From Candidatus Uhrbacteria bacterium (GTDB taxonomy: Bacteria; Patescibacteriota; Patescibacteriia; SG8-24), in contig JACQSM010000089.1 in NCBI GenBank assembly GCA_016205965.1, positions 1-10,907 on the forward strand: a DNA stretch of 10,907 nucleotides, read 5' to 3'. Position numbers and translations under genes: made by a program. Positions 5,054-10,907 of the stretch are shown in pieces; the stretch's first letter is position 1, and every line of letters starts with the position of its first letter. The notes beneath the pieces are model-generated. The model was not told the DNA's origin. It saw only the letters and a list, made by a program, of their open reading frames with translations, and searched no databases.

Positions 5054-5082
5054 AAAAAAACGTCCGAGCATAGGCGCGTTTT
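5054..5082 (-). terminator. Weak intrinsic terminator at the end of the pilus operon
   Basis: Minus strand: AAAACG, an interrupted inner stem CC/GG around TATGCTC, then CGTTTTTTT. The outer 6-bp A/T-rich stem runs into a 7-T tract. It lies 11 nt after the pilin stop and before the methyltransferase. The stem is poor, so termination may be partial and let some pilus transcripts continue into the methyltransferase group. Confidence 0.4.
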
Positions 5083-5093
5083 AATCGCTAAGT

Positions 5094-5555
5094 TCAACGG
5101 GTCACGCTGACGGTGACTCCGAGTTCGGCGTCGGGAGCGGCCACGGTCACGCGGCCGTTGGCGCTCTTGATGATCGTATAGCCGATGCCGTTGGCATTGC
5201 AAGCGGTCGGGCAGAGCGGGTCCAAGGGCAGCGACACGAGATAGATTTCATTGGCGGTCAGTACCGACAGATCGATCAGGCTGGTGCAGCTGACCGCGCC
5301 GGTGGCGCAAATCTCGGTTCCAGTGGCGGTGACGGCGGCCGGCAGCGTACCGGTATTGTCGACGGCGTACTGATGGACGGCGTTGAGAATGGTGTTGACA
5401 TTGCTCCAACGCTGGGTGTTCCGCGCTTGGGCGAACTGACGCGCCGGGTTGATGGCAACGATCACGACCGCCGCCAAAATGGCGATCAGGCCGATGACGA
5501 GCAGTATCTCGATCAAGGTAAAGCCGCGCCGACTTTCCGTACGAAGTTCAGACAT
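5094..5555 (-). CDS. Type IV pilin-like protein (PilA/PilE class), 153 aa
   Basis: A classical prepilin. An 11-residue basic leader, MSELRTESRRG, is cut before F12. The mature protein begins FTLIEILLVIGLIAI with Glu at +5 (E16) and a hydrophobic helix to about residue 34. Next come the amphipathic N-domain (INPARQFAQARNTQRWSN, then NAVHQYAVDN) and a C-terminal head with four cysteines that could form disulfides. The small head and TLPLDP-like PLDPLCP segment resemble the main pilins of Patescibacteria. It may be the major subunit or a further minor one. The start at 5555 is 1 nt after the pilM stop (TAA-T-ATG), so coupling is likely; an ATG at 5573, inside pilM, is an alternative giving a leader six residues longer. 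It is the last gene of the pilus operon. Confidence 0.92.
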   Translation of the reverse strand: MSELRTESRRGFTLIEILLVIGLIAILAAVVIVAINPARQFAQARNTQRWSNVNTILNAVHQYAVDNTGTLPAAVTATGTEICATGAVSCTSLIDLSVLTANEIYLVSLPLDPLCPTACNANGIGYTIIKSANGRVTVAAPDAELGVTVSVTR

Positions 5556-5556
5556 A

Positions 5557-7146
5557 TTATTCTTTACCGACATACTGTGCGGCAACCCAACCTGGGTTAT
5601 CCCCATCCATCCTTATTTTATACCAGCCGTCGGTTTCCTCCAAGAGGACATACTCTTCTCCGGGTCGGACACGGGTGATGACGGGCTGATCCGAGCCCGG
5701 GCCCTGGCGGACGTTGAGCCATCCGGTCGGCGTCGGCAAAATACGGACTCGGGCCTCGGCGGGCTGCGCCGCCGGTTCCGGCGCCGCGACTTCGGCCGGC
5801 TCCGGCTCGGCCGCGATCGGAGGCGGCGTCGGCTGCGGTTCCGACGGCTCGGCTGCGGGCGCCGGCTCCTGATCCTCCGGCCCCGGCGCAGGAGCTGCCA
5901 CCACGGCGGGCCGGGGCACGAACGGGCGCAGCAGAACGTATTCAAAAACCGACAATCCCAGCAAAGCGAAGGCACCGGCCAAAAAGACGGCCGCGAACGC
6001 CGGGCTTTGGCGCGCCGCCCTGGTAAACTCGGCCAAGCGCGGCAGGGCCTTGTTTTTCTGGGCCGTCTTGTAGAGATCGACGGCCTGCCGGCCCCGCTGG
6101 CCGTGGAGCGCCAAGCCCACCACGTTGGCGAACAGTATCGGCGGCAGACCCGGGCGCCAATCGCCGCCGATATTGCCGGCGGGATCGCCGATCTCGATCC
6201 GAAGGCCCAGCAGCGACCGAAAATGCTCGGCGATCCCGGGCATCAGCGCCGAGCCGCCGGCCAGGAGGATCCGGCCGACATCCTTGCCGTAGCGGGTCTG
6301 GTAATACCGAATGGCGTCGGTGACGCCTTCGACAACGGCACGGATCTCGGCTTCGATGATCGGCGCGACGTTGTTGCCGGGATCTTTGCGATCGAGGCCG
6401 TAGCGGCGTTTCAGGGCTTCGGCCGCGGCCGCGTCCACCTTGAGCTTTTCGGCAATGGCATGAGTGAAACGGCTGCCGGCGACCGGCACGGTTACCGACA
6501 CGGCCAAGGCGTTATCATCGTCGAAGATGCCGATGGTCGTCGTTCGGGAGCCGATATCGGCGATCATGGTTCCGGCAGTCCGGCCCGCCGCCTTGGCTCC
6601 CGGCTTGCGCGGCGATTCGGACGGCAACAGCAATGCCCGGCCCAGCGACAACGACTCGATGTCGACGGCGGCGATCTCGATGCCGCCACCTCGCAACACC
6701 GACGCGTAACCGTCGACGATCTCCCGGGGCGCGCAGGCGTAGAGTACCGTCCTCGATCCGTCGGTCTGACGACCGGCCTGGATGTAATCCGCATAAGCCT
6801 CTTCGAGCGGAAAAGGTATGGCGCTGCGGGCTTCTTTTTCGACCGCCTGGCGCAGGGCCTCGCCCTCAAGGCCGTCCGGCACCGTCAAAACGCGGACGAA
6901 CGTTTTCGATTCGGACAGACTGATGACCGCCGACACCGGACGGGGCCTGATGCCGGCCAACACTTCATCGAGCGCGGCCGCCAGACGCTTGCCGTCGAGG
7001 ATGCCGCCATCGAGGACGATGCCGTCTTCGAGTTCGACCCGGTTGTAGGCCGAAATCTTCCGATTATTGTCGAACCGAAGGACCTCGATCGAACGATCGC
7101 TGATGTCGATGCCGAGGAATTGCGGCCGGGCGAAAAAATCAGGCAT
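5557..7146 (-). CDS. pilM: PilM fused to a membrane helix and an SH3-like domain, 529 aa
   Basis: Residues 1-350 are PilM, the actin-like cytoplasmic protein that links the pilus motor to the inner-membrane complex. The ATPase-fold motifs are FLGIDISDRSIEVL (10-23), ADIGSRTTTIGIF (196-208) and LLAGGSALMPG (294-304). Normal PilM is about 350 residues and stops there. This one goes on through a basic stretch (355-380), a transmembrane helix (about 384-406, AAVFLAGAFALLGLSVFEYV), a Pro/Glu/Ala linker (about 407-465) and a bacterial SH3-like domain (466-529), with LNVRQGPG, GWYKI and NPGWVAAQYV. The tail would thus lie outside the membrane, where SH3-like domains often bind peptidoglycan. No pilN, pilO or pilP follows, so the helix may stand in for PilN. 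Seven nt separate it from the PilX-like gene. The fusion is in one frame with no break. Confidence 0.93.
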   Translation of the reverse strand: MPDFFARPQFLGIDISDRSIEVLRFDNNRKISAYNRVELEDGIVLDGGILDGKRLAAALDEVLAGIRPRPVSAVISLSESKTFVRVLTVPDGLEGEALRQAVEKEARSAIPFPLEEAYADYIQAGRQTDGSRTVLYACAPREIVDGYASVLRGGGIEIAAVDIESLSLGRALLLPSESPRKPGAKAAGRTAGTMIADIGSRTTTIGIFDDDNALAVSVTVPVAGSRFTHAIAEKLKVDAAAAEALKRRYGLDRKDPGNNVAPIIEAEIRAVVEGVTDAIRYYQTRYGKDVGRILLAGGSALMPGIAEHFRSLLGLRIEIGDPAGNIGGDWRPGLPPILFANVVGLALHGQRGRQAVDLYKTAQKNKALPRLAEFTRAARQSPAFAAVFLAGAFALLGLSVFEYVLLRPFVPRPAVVAAPAPGPEDQEPAPAAEPSEPQPTPPPIAAEPEPAEVAAPEPAAQPAEARVRILPTPTGWLNVRQGPGSDQPVITRVRPGEEYVLLEETDGWYKIRMDGDNPGWVAAQYVGKE

Positions 7147-7153
7147 ACTCGAT

Positions 7154-7552
7154 TCAAAAGTCGGCGACTTCCTGCCAGGAACCGACCTGGAGGCTGGGAC
7201 TGATCTGCGTCACGTCCGCTTTGACCTTCTTGGTGTAGTCCGACACCGTGCTGTAGGCCTCGACCGTACGATTCAGGTTGCCGCTGCCGCCGATCGGCCG
7301 GATGACGCAGGTGTCGGCGCCGATGGCGAGCGTCTCGTCGCCGGCATAATTCAGCACGCTTTCGAGCTTGAACAGCGCCCGTTCGGCGCACAGATTGGCC
7401 AGGGCCAGGGCGCGATGCGATTCCTGCTGGCCCAGGCTCATGCGCGCCTCGCCGACCGAACGCGCCGACGCGCCGACGACCAGCGCCAGCACGACTGCGC
7501 CGACGATGATGAGCGAAAGCAATGCGACATATCCGCGGTCCTGGGTCGTCAT
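7154..7552 (-). CDS. PilX/GspK-like minor pilin, 132 aa
   Basis: Short leader MTTQDRG followed by YVALLSLIIVGAVVLALVVG, a hydrophobic helix, then SLGQQESHRALALANLCAERALFKLE, the helical signature of PilX-type proteins. The expected Glu at +5 is Leu here, as in GspK, whose lack of this Glu is taken to place it at the pseudopilus tip. Cys55 and Cys82 could form a disulfide. The rest is a small Thr/Ser/Val-rich head ending WQEVADF. The start at 7552 overlaps the PilW-like stop by 4 nt (ATGA), and no Shine-Dalgarno is visible. It is the fourth of four consecutive minor pilins (H-I-J-K-like order), supporting the tip role. GYxALLSLLI-type proteins are common in Patescibacteria, from recall. Confidence 0.85.
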   Translation of the reverse strand: MTTQDRGYVALLSLIIVGAVVLALVVGASARSVGEARMSLGQQESHRALALANLCAERALFKLESVLNYAGDETLAIGADTCVIRPIGGSGNLNRTVEAYSTVSDYTKKVKADVTQISPSLQVGSWQEVADF

Positions 7553-8061
7553 TTTTTTCTGATAGTGGCGCTGGAGTAAAACGTCTTTTCGAAGGAATAT
7601 TCCTGCCGATTCTGCGGATTGGCATGCCCGACGGTCATCATGATTCTGACCGTCCCCGGCGTTCCGGCATACGATGCGTTGGAAAACAGCAGCGACGTCA
7701 CCGAGACTTCGCTGGCGGTCAAGGCGACCGGCGCGCCGGCGCCCTCGGTAATGCGGACGGCGCCGCCGGAGAGATCGAAGACGGTCGGATTCCTGGCGGC
7801 ATCGGCCATCTGAAGCGAGAGCGTGGAAGCGCTCGCCGCCGGCGCCGGAGCGTTGACGGCTTGGGCGTCGCGGACTCGCTGGATCACCGTCTCCAGCGCC
7901 ATACGGCCATTCTGGCCGACTTCCTCGACCGCCGTCAATTTGGCCTTGCCGAAAAGCATATTCAAGACGATGGCGCCGGCGACCAGCGACACGACCGCGA
8001 AAATCGCGACGTAGAGCAGCAGTTCGATCAGCGTATGCCCTTTGTTCATGGAAGGATTCAT
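7549..8061 (-). CDS. PilW/GspJ-like minor pilin, 170 aa
   Basis: Leader MNPSMNKG, cut before H9; the mature protein begins HTLIELLLYVAIFAVVSLVAGAIVL with Glu at +5 (E13). The usual Phe at +1 is replaced by His. After the helix comes VEEVGQNGRMALETVIQRVRDAQAV, the typical J/W-type segment, then a beta-rich head in which SLQMADAARNPTVFDL and ITEGAGAPVALTASEVSVTSL follow the common minor-pilin plan. The start at 8061 overlaps the PilV-like stop by 4 nt (ATGA); a second ATG four codons later is possible and would leave a leader of MNKG. The open frame continues upstream but only antisense-like residues are found there. Confidence 0.9.
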   Translation of the reverse strand: MNPSMNKGHTLIELLLYVAIFAVVSLVAGAIVLNMLFGKAKLTAVEEVGQNGRMALETVIQRVRDAQAVNAPAPAASASTLSLQMADAARNPTVFDLSGGAVRITEGAGAPVALTASEVSVTSLLFSNASYAGTPGTVRIMMTVGHANPQNRQEYSFEKTFYSSATIRKK

Positions 8062-8864
8062 AGGTCGACCAGCACGTATTTGGTGCTGCCGTCGGTCATG
8101 ATGAATTTGACGATGAAATCTTTCTGCGGCACGTTTCCGGTGAACGTCAGATAATTGACGACTTTCGCGCCCGAGCCGGCGGCCATGGAAAAATCGACGA
8201 TGTCGATCTCGGTGCCGGAAGCCACGGCCGAGGCGTCGGGCACCGGGCCGTAGAGATTCGCATTGTCGATCCTGATCTGTTTCAGTTTCTTCACTCCGCC
8301 CCACCAGACGGTCATCTTATCAATGGTGACGGTCGATGGTCCGTCATTCTGAATGGTCATGTCGCGAAGCCGTTCTTGCCCCGGTTCCCAGAACATTCCC
8401 GAAATAACGGCTGACACATCTCCGGCGTTGCCCTGCGTCTGATTCCAGTCGGTCAGGTCATCGGTCAGCACGACCGAGTTCGGCCGCGCCGCCGTGAATT
8501 GCCAGCTGACCGTGCTGGTGATCCGTTTGGCGTCGATATCGAGATCGGCGACGGCGACGGTGCGGGTGAATTGGTCCTGTACGTCGGAGGCGCCCGAAAA
8601 CGTCCAGCGGCCGGCCGATAAAGCGAGGCCATGGCTGCCGGCGGTCAGATTGTCGAAATCGGCGTCGCGAATCGAGCGGGCCGCTTCCAGCCCCTCGCGC
8701 GCCAGCAGCGTCGCCTGGGTCCGCTCGACTCCTTGGCGCGACGAGACGTCGGCGTCGACGAGCGTCAAACCGACGGTGGCGACGCCGACGGTGAAAAGCG
8801 CCAGGGCGATCACGACCTCGAGCAGACTCTGTCCAGCATCCGATTCCCGGCGAGCGTGCCTCAT
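8058..8864 (-). CDS. PilV/GspI-like minor pilin with extra C-terminal domain, 268 aa
   Basis: Leader MRHARRESDAG, cut before Q12; the mature protein begins QSLLEVVIALALFTVGVATVGL with Glu at +5 (E16). AREGLEAARSIRDADFDNLT (55-74) is the well-known PilV signature. The pilin part ends near residue 140. About 120 further residues (150-268) form a beta-rich domain, with MTIQNDGPSTVTIDKMTVWW and later FIVKFIMTDGSTKYVLVDL, strands resembling an Ig-like fold. Ordinary members are about 150-180 residues, so this is nearly 100 longer. An enlarged minor pilin in the tip position is often a carrier of adhesion, which is inference here. Both ends overlap neighbours by 4 nt (ATGA), so translation of the four pilins looks coupled. 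Confidence 0.9.
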   Translation of the reverse strand: MRHARRESDAGQSLLEVVIALALFTVGVATVGLTLVDADVSSRQGVERTQATLLAREGLEAARSIRDADFDNLTAGSHGLALSAGRWTFSGASDVQDQFTRTVAVADLDIDAKRITSTVSWQFTAARPNSVVLTDDLTDWNQTQGNAGDVSAVISGMFWEPGQERLRDMTIQNDGPSTVTIDKMTVWWGGVKKLKQIRIDNANLYGPVPDASAVASGTEIDIVDFSMAAGSGAKVVNYLTFTGNVPQKDFIVKFIMTDGSTKYVLVDL

Positions 8865-9289
8865 TGCCTTTCGATATTACCTTGCGCATTGATGACGATG
8901 CCGCGGCTGTCGCCGCCGGAACTGACCGTCAACAGGCCGACGGCGCTCGGCAGGCCGGTCAGCTTGGCGAAAGCGACTTCGTCGAGGCCGCTGACGGCCG
9001 CGCCGCCGTACATCGTAAAAGACTCGTCCTCGCTCTGGACTCTGGCGGCGTACGAAGCGCCCTGGAACAGGACGTAGGATCCGGACAGAAATTTGACGCC
9101 GAAGGCGCTGTCATGGCGCTGGCTGACGGCCTGGCTGCGGGCCCGGCGCAGCGCCGCCATGGCGTCGGCGGCGGCCTCGTCAAGATTCTGGATCTGGAGG
9201 AAGCGGACGCCGACCGGGACGGTCAAGGCGGCGATGATGACCGAGACGGCCACGACCAGCATCATTTCCAGCATGGTAAAGCCGCGCAT
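8861..9289 (-). CDS. FimT/GspH-like minor pilin, 142 aa
   Basis: Very short leader MRG, cut before F4; the mature protein begins FTMLEMMLVVAVSVIIAALTVP with Glu at +5 (E8). DAMAALRRARSQAVSQRHDSAFGVKF (42-67) is the typical FimT/GspH stretch, after which a small beta head ends RGIVINAQGNIERQ, again a common end for the family. The start at 9289 lies 5 nt after the pilC stop. No Shine-Dalgarno is evident. A frame open further upstream is antisense-like and was left out. It is the first of four minor pilins and probably a low-abundance tip or priming subunit. Confidence 0.9.
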   Translation of the reverse strand: MRGFTMLEMMLVVAVSVIIAALTVPVGVRFLQIQNLDEAAADAMAALRRARSQAVSQRHDSAFGVKFLSGSYVLFQGASYAARVQSEDESFTMYGGAAVSGLDEVAFAKLTGLPSAVGLLTVSSGGDSRGIVINAQGNIERQ

Positions 9290-9294
9290 ACGCG

Positions 9295-10350
9295 TCAGCG
9301 GGAGATGCCCCGAGTCAGCTCGTAAATCGGCATGATGATCGAAAGCGCCACGAAGCCGACGACGGCGGCGATGAACACCAGCAGCGCCGGTTCGATGATC
9401 GTCGGCAGGCTCTTGGTCTTGCTCCTGACTTCCTTGGCGTAGAATTCGGCCAGGTAAGCAAAGGAGGTGTCGAGGGTGCCGCTGCGCTCGCCGGTGGCCA
9501 CGATAGTAACGACGTTTTTCGGATACAGACGCGGGTAGCCGGGCATGGCCCGCGACAGCGTCGTTCCGCCGGCGACGCGTTCGCGCATCTTCTCGATCGA
9601 ATCGCGGTAACGGACGTTGGTCGCCGCCTCGGACACGACCGCCAGCGATTCGTTGAGCGACAAGCCGCTCCGGAAGAGCGTCGCAAAAAGCCGGCAGATC
9701 AGGGCCAGCTGATAATCGACGACCAGACTGCGAATCAGCGGCAATCTGATGTAGGCGCCGTGAAGGAAGAAGCGCACCGGCTTGAGCCGGCCGATGAGGA
9801 ACCCGGCGGCGATCGCGCCGGCCAGCCCGGCCAGAACGGCCGGCCAATAGCGTTCCAGAAACAGCGCGAAACCCAGCAGCAGCCTGGTCGCCAGCGGCAA
9901 TTTTACGTTGAGCTGGGCAAAAAGCGGCACCAGCCGCGGCAGCACGTAGGCGGTCAGCAGCCCGCCGAGCAGGATCGTGGCCGAAAAGACGAACTTCGGA
10001 TACAGCGTCGCGCCCCTGATGTCCTGGCGGAGATCGTAATCCTGCTCCAGCCAGTCGGCCAGGAATTCCAGGCTTTCGTCGAGCGTGCCGCTGGCCTCGC
10101 CGACTTGGAGCAGGCTGATGAAGACGGCGCCGAATACGTCCTGCCGCTTGCCGAACGAGCGGCTCAATGAACTGCCGGTCTCGACCTCCTTGGTGATGTC
10201 CCGGATGATCCGGGCGAATGCCGGCGAAACCGTCTGATCGGCCAGAGTCGTCATCGCCTCGTTGACGGCGATGCCGCTTTTGATCATGACCGCCAGGTTC
10301 TTGGTGAAGTCGACGCGGTCGCGGGCGCTGACGGGACTGAAAAGAGCCAT
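9295..10350 (-). CDS. pilC: Type IV pilus inner-membrane platform protein PilC, 351 aa
   Basis: PilC/GspF spans the membrane and passes motor strokes from PilB to the growing pilus. Two T2SF cytoplasmic domains are visible: about 14-118, with VGEASGTLDESLEFL, and about 212-318, with GERSGTLDTSFAYL. Each is followed by a membrane segment (about 121-142 and 321-342); a further hydrophobic segment lies at about 165-187. The end MPIYELTRGI is typical. Classical PilC proteins are about 400 residues with an N-terminal leader region of about 50; this one starts nearly at the first T2SF domain, as in many Patescibacteria (recall). The ATG at 10350 is 9 nt after the pilB stop and lacks a Shine-Dalgarno. 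Confidence 0.95.
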   Translation of the reverse strand: MALFSPVSARDRVDFTKNLAVMIKSGIAVNEAMTTLADQTVSPAFARIIRDITKEVETGSSLSRSFGKRQDVFGAVFISLLQVGEASGTLDESLEFLADWLEQDYDLRQDIRGATLYPKFVFSATILLGGLLTAYVLPRLVPLFAQLNVKLPLATRLLLGFALFLERYWPAVLAGLAGAIAAGFLIGRLKPVRFFLHGAYIRLPLIRSLVVDYQLALICRLFATLFRSGLSLNESLAVVSEAATNVRYRDSIEKMRERVAGGTTLSRAMPGYPRLYPKNVVTIVATGERSGTLDTSFAYLAEFYAKEVRSKTKSLPTIIEPALLVFIAAVVGFVALSIIMPIYELTRGISR

Positions 10351-10359
10351 AATGGAGAA

Positions 10360-10907
10360 TTACGTTTTTGTCGCCCTGACGACCTCGTCGAAAGTGGTGA
10401 TGCCCTGGAGGGCTTTGGCCAGGCCGTCGCGGAGCATCGAAACCATGCCGAGTTTTTTTGCCCTGGCATCGATTTCATGGGAGGCGGCTTTGATGGTGAT
10501 CAGCGGCCGGATTTCCTCGGTCACCTCCATGACTTCGAAGATGCCGGTCCGGCCGGCATAACCGGTGTGGCCGCACACCGGGCAGCCGGCGCCGCGGTAA
10601 AACGTCATTTTTGAAAAGTCCTTCCGGCCGGCGGCCGCAGCCACGATCCCGGCCAGCCTCGGCTCGGCCTTCAGGTATTTCAACTCCTTGTCGTCGAGGC
10701 GGCTGCTCTTGCGGCACTTCTCGCAGATCTTCCGGACCAGACGCTGGGCGATGACCGCATTGACCGACGAGGCGACCAGGAACGGCTCGACGCCGATGCC
10801 GGTCAGCCGGGCGATGGCGCCGGGGGCATCGTTGGTGTGCAGGGTGCTGAGGACGAAATGCCCGGTCAACGCCGCGTGGATGGCGATCCGCGCCGTCTCC
10901 TCATCAC
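10360..10907 (-). CDS. pilB: Type IV pilus assembly ATPase PilB, C-terminal part
   Basis: The gene continues past the right edge; 181 codons plus a stop are seen. The visible part is the end of the ATPase core: DEETARIAIHAALTGHFVLS then TLHTNDAPGAIARL (the His-box region of GspE/PilB enzymes) and VNAVIAQRLVRKIC. The zinc-binding insertion follows, with CEKC and CPVC pairs, then GYAGRTGIFEVMEV, and the end MLRDGLAKALQGITTFDEVVRAT is characteristic. The two Cys pairs and the ending separate PilB/GspE from the retraction ATPase PilT, which lacks them. An apparent TTG start at 10869 lies within the conserved core and is not a real start. The Walker A and B motifs are outside the window. Confidence 0.96.
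   Translation of the reverse strand, partial: DEETARIAIHAALTGHFVLSTLHTNDAPGAIARLTGIGVEPFLVASSVNAVIAQRLVRKICEKCRKSSRLDDKELKYLKAEPRLAGIVAAAAGRKDFSKMTFYRGAGCPVCGHTGYAGRTGIFEVMEVTEEIRPLITIKAASHEIDARAKKLGMVSMLRDGLAKALQGITTFDEVVRATKT

Noticed and set aside
5758..5910. Imperfect repeats in the DNA of the pilM linker
   Set aside because: They follow from repeated Pro, Ala and Glu codons; no fixed-length tandem unit is evident by eye.
5449..7203. A 584-codon open frame on the plus strand opposite pilM
   Set aside because: Its product is Arg/Gly/Asp-rich low-complexity sequence, as expected from the opposite strand of a GC-rich gene. pilM has clear motifs in the same stretch.
10360..10869. A complete gene starting with TTG at 10869
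   Set aside because: The frame continues to the window edge with conserved PilB residues (DEETARIAIHAA), so this is a cut gene and the TTG is an internal Leu.

Overview
The window looks like a GC-rich bacterial genome fragment. My best guess is the Patescibacteria / Candidate Phyla Radiation (Parcubacteria-like). This is inferred from three things: the style of the pilins, including a PilX-like protein beginning with a GYVALLSLIIV stretch; a PilC that starts directly at its first T2SF domain; and a type IV pilus locus with no visible pilN, pilO, pilP or secretin gene. TGA ends many genes, so the code is the standard bacterial one rather than the recoded-TGA code of Gracilibacteria/SR1. Nearly all genes lie on the minus strand. 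I ran no database search, so family names rest on motifs and recall.

Right part (about 5.09-10.9 kb, minus strand, read right to left): a compact type IV pilus operon. The order is the pilB C-terminal end (cut by the window edge), pilC, four minor pilins of the FimT/GspH, PilV/GspI, PilW/GspJ and PilX/GspK types, pilM, and a pilin-like gene. Intergenic gaps are 1-9 nt, or there are 4-nt ATGA overlaps. PilB powers assembly, PilC is the membrane platform, and the four minor pilins probably form the initiating tip. PilM is the cytoplasmic actin-like component. It is unusual here because it continues into a transmembrane helix, a Pro/Glu/Ala linker and an extracytoplasmic SH3-like domain.

Middle part (about 2.09-5.02 kb, minus strand): a tight run of a class I methyltransferase, a MazG-like NTP pyrophosphohydrolase, a HAD phosphatase/phosphomutase and a NUDT15-like Nudix hydrolase. 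After a probable promoter come a small coiled-coil protein and a nucleoside 2-deoxyribosyltransferase-like protein. Four of these six belong to families that act on nucleotides or phosphoesters, which suggests nucleotide-pool cleaning or salvage.

Left part (1-2.1 kb): a divergent promoter region (1700-1820) drives a plus-strand zinc-ribbon protein and a minus-strand 56-residue protein with an intact Walker A motif. The tiny gene has its own promoter, Shine-Dalgarno and terminator. The zinc-ribbon gene converges on the deoxyribosyltransferase-like gene, and the two share a perfect 24-bp palindrome containing both stop codons. Leftmost are a 422-residue TPR-like protein of unknown role, possibly leaderless, and a 53-residue candidate membrane protein. 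No rRNA, tRNA, CRISPR array, insertion sequence or gene-free stretch above 300 bases was seen.
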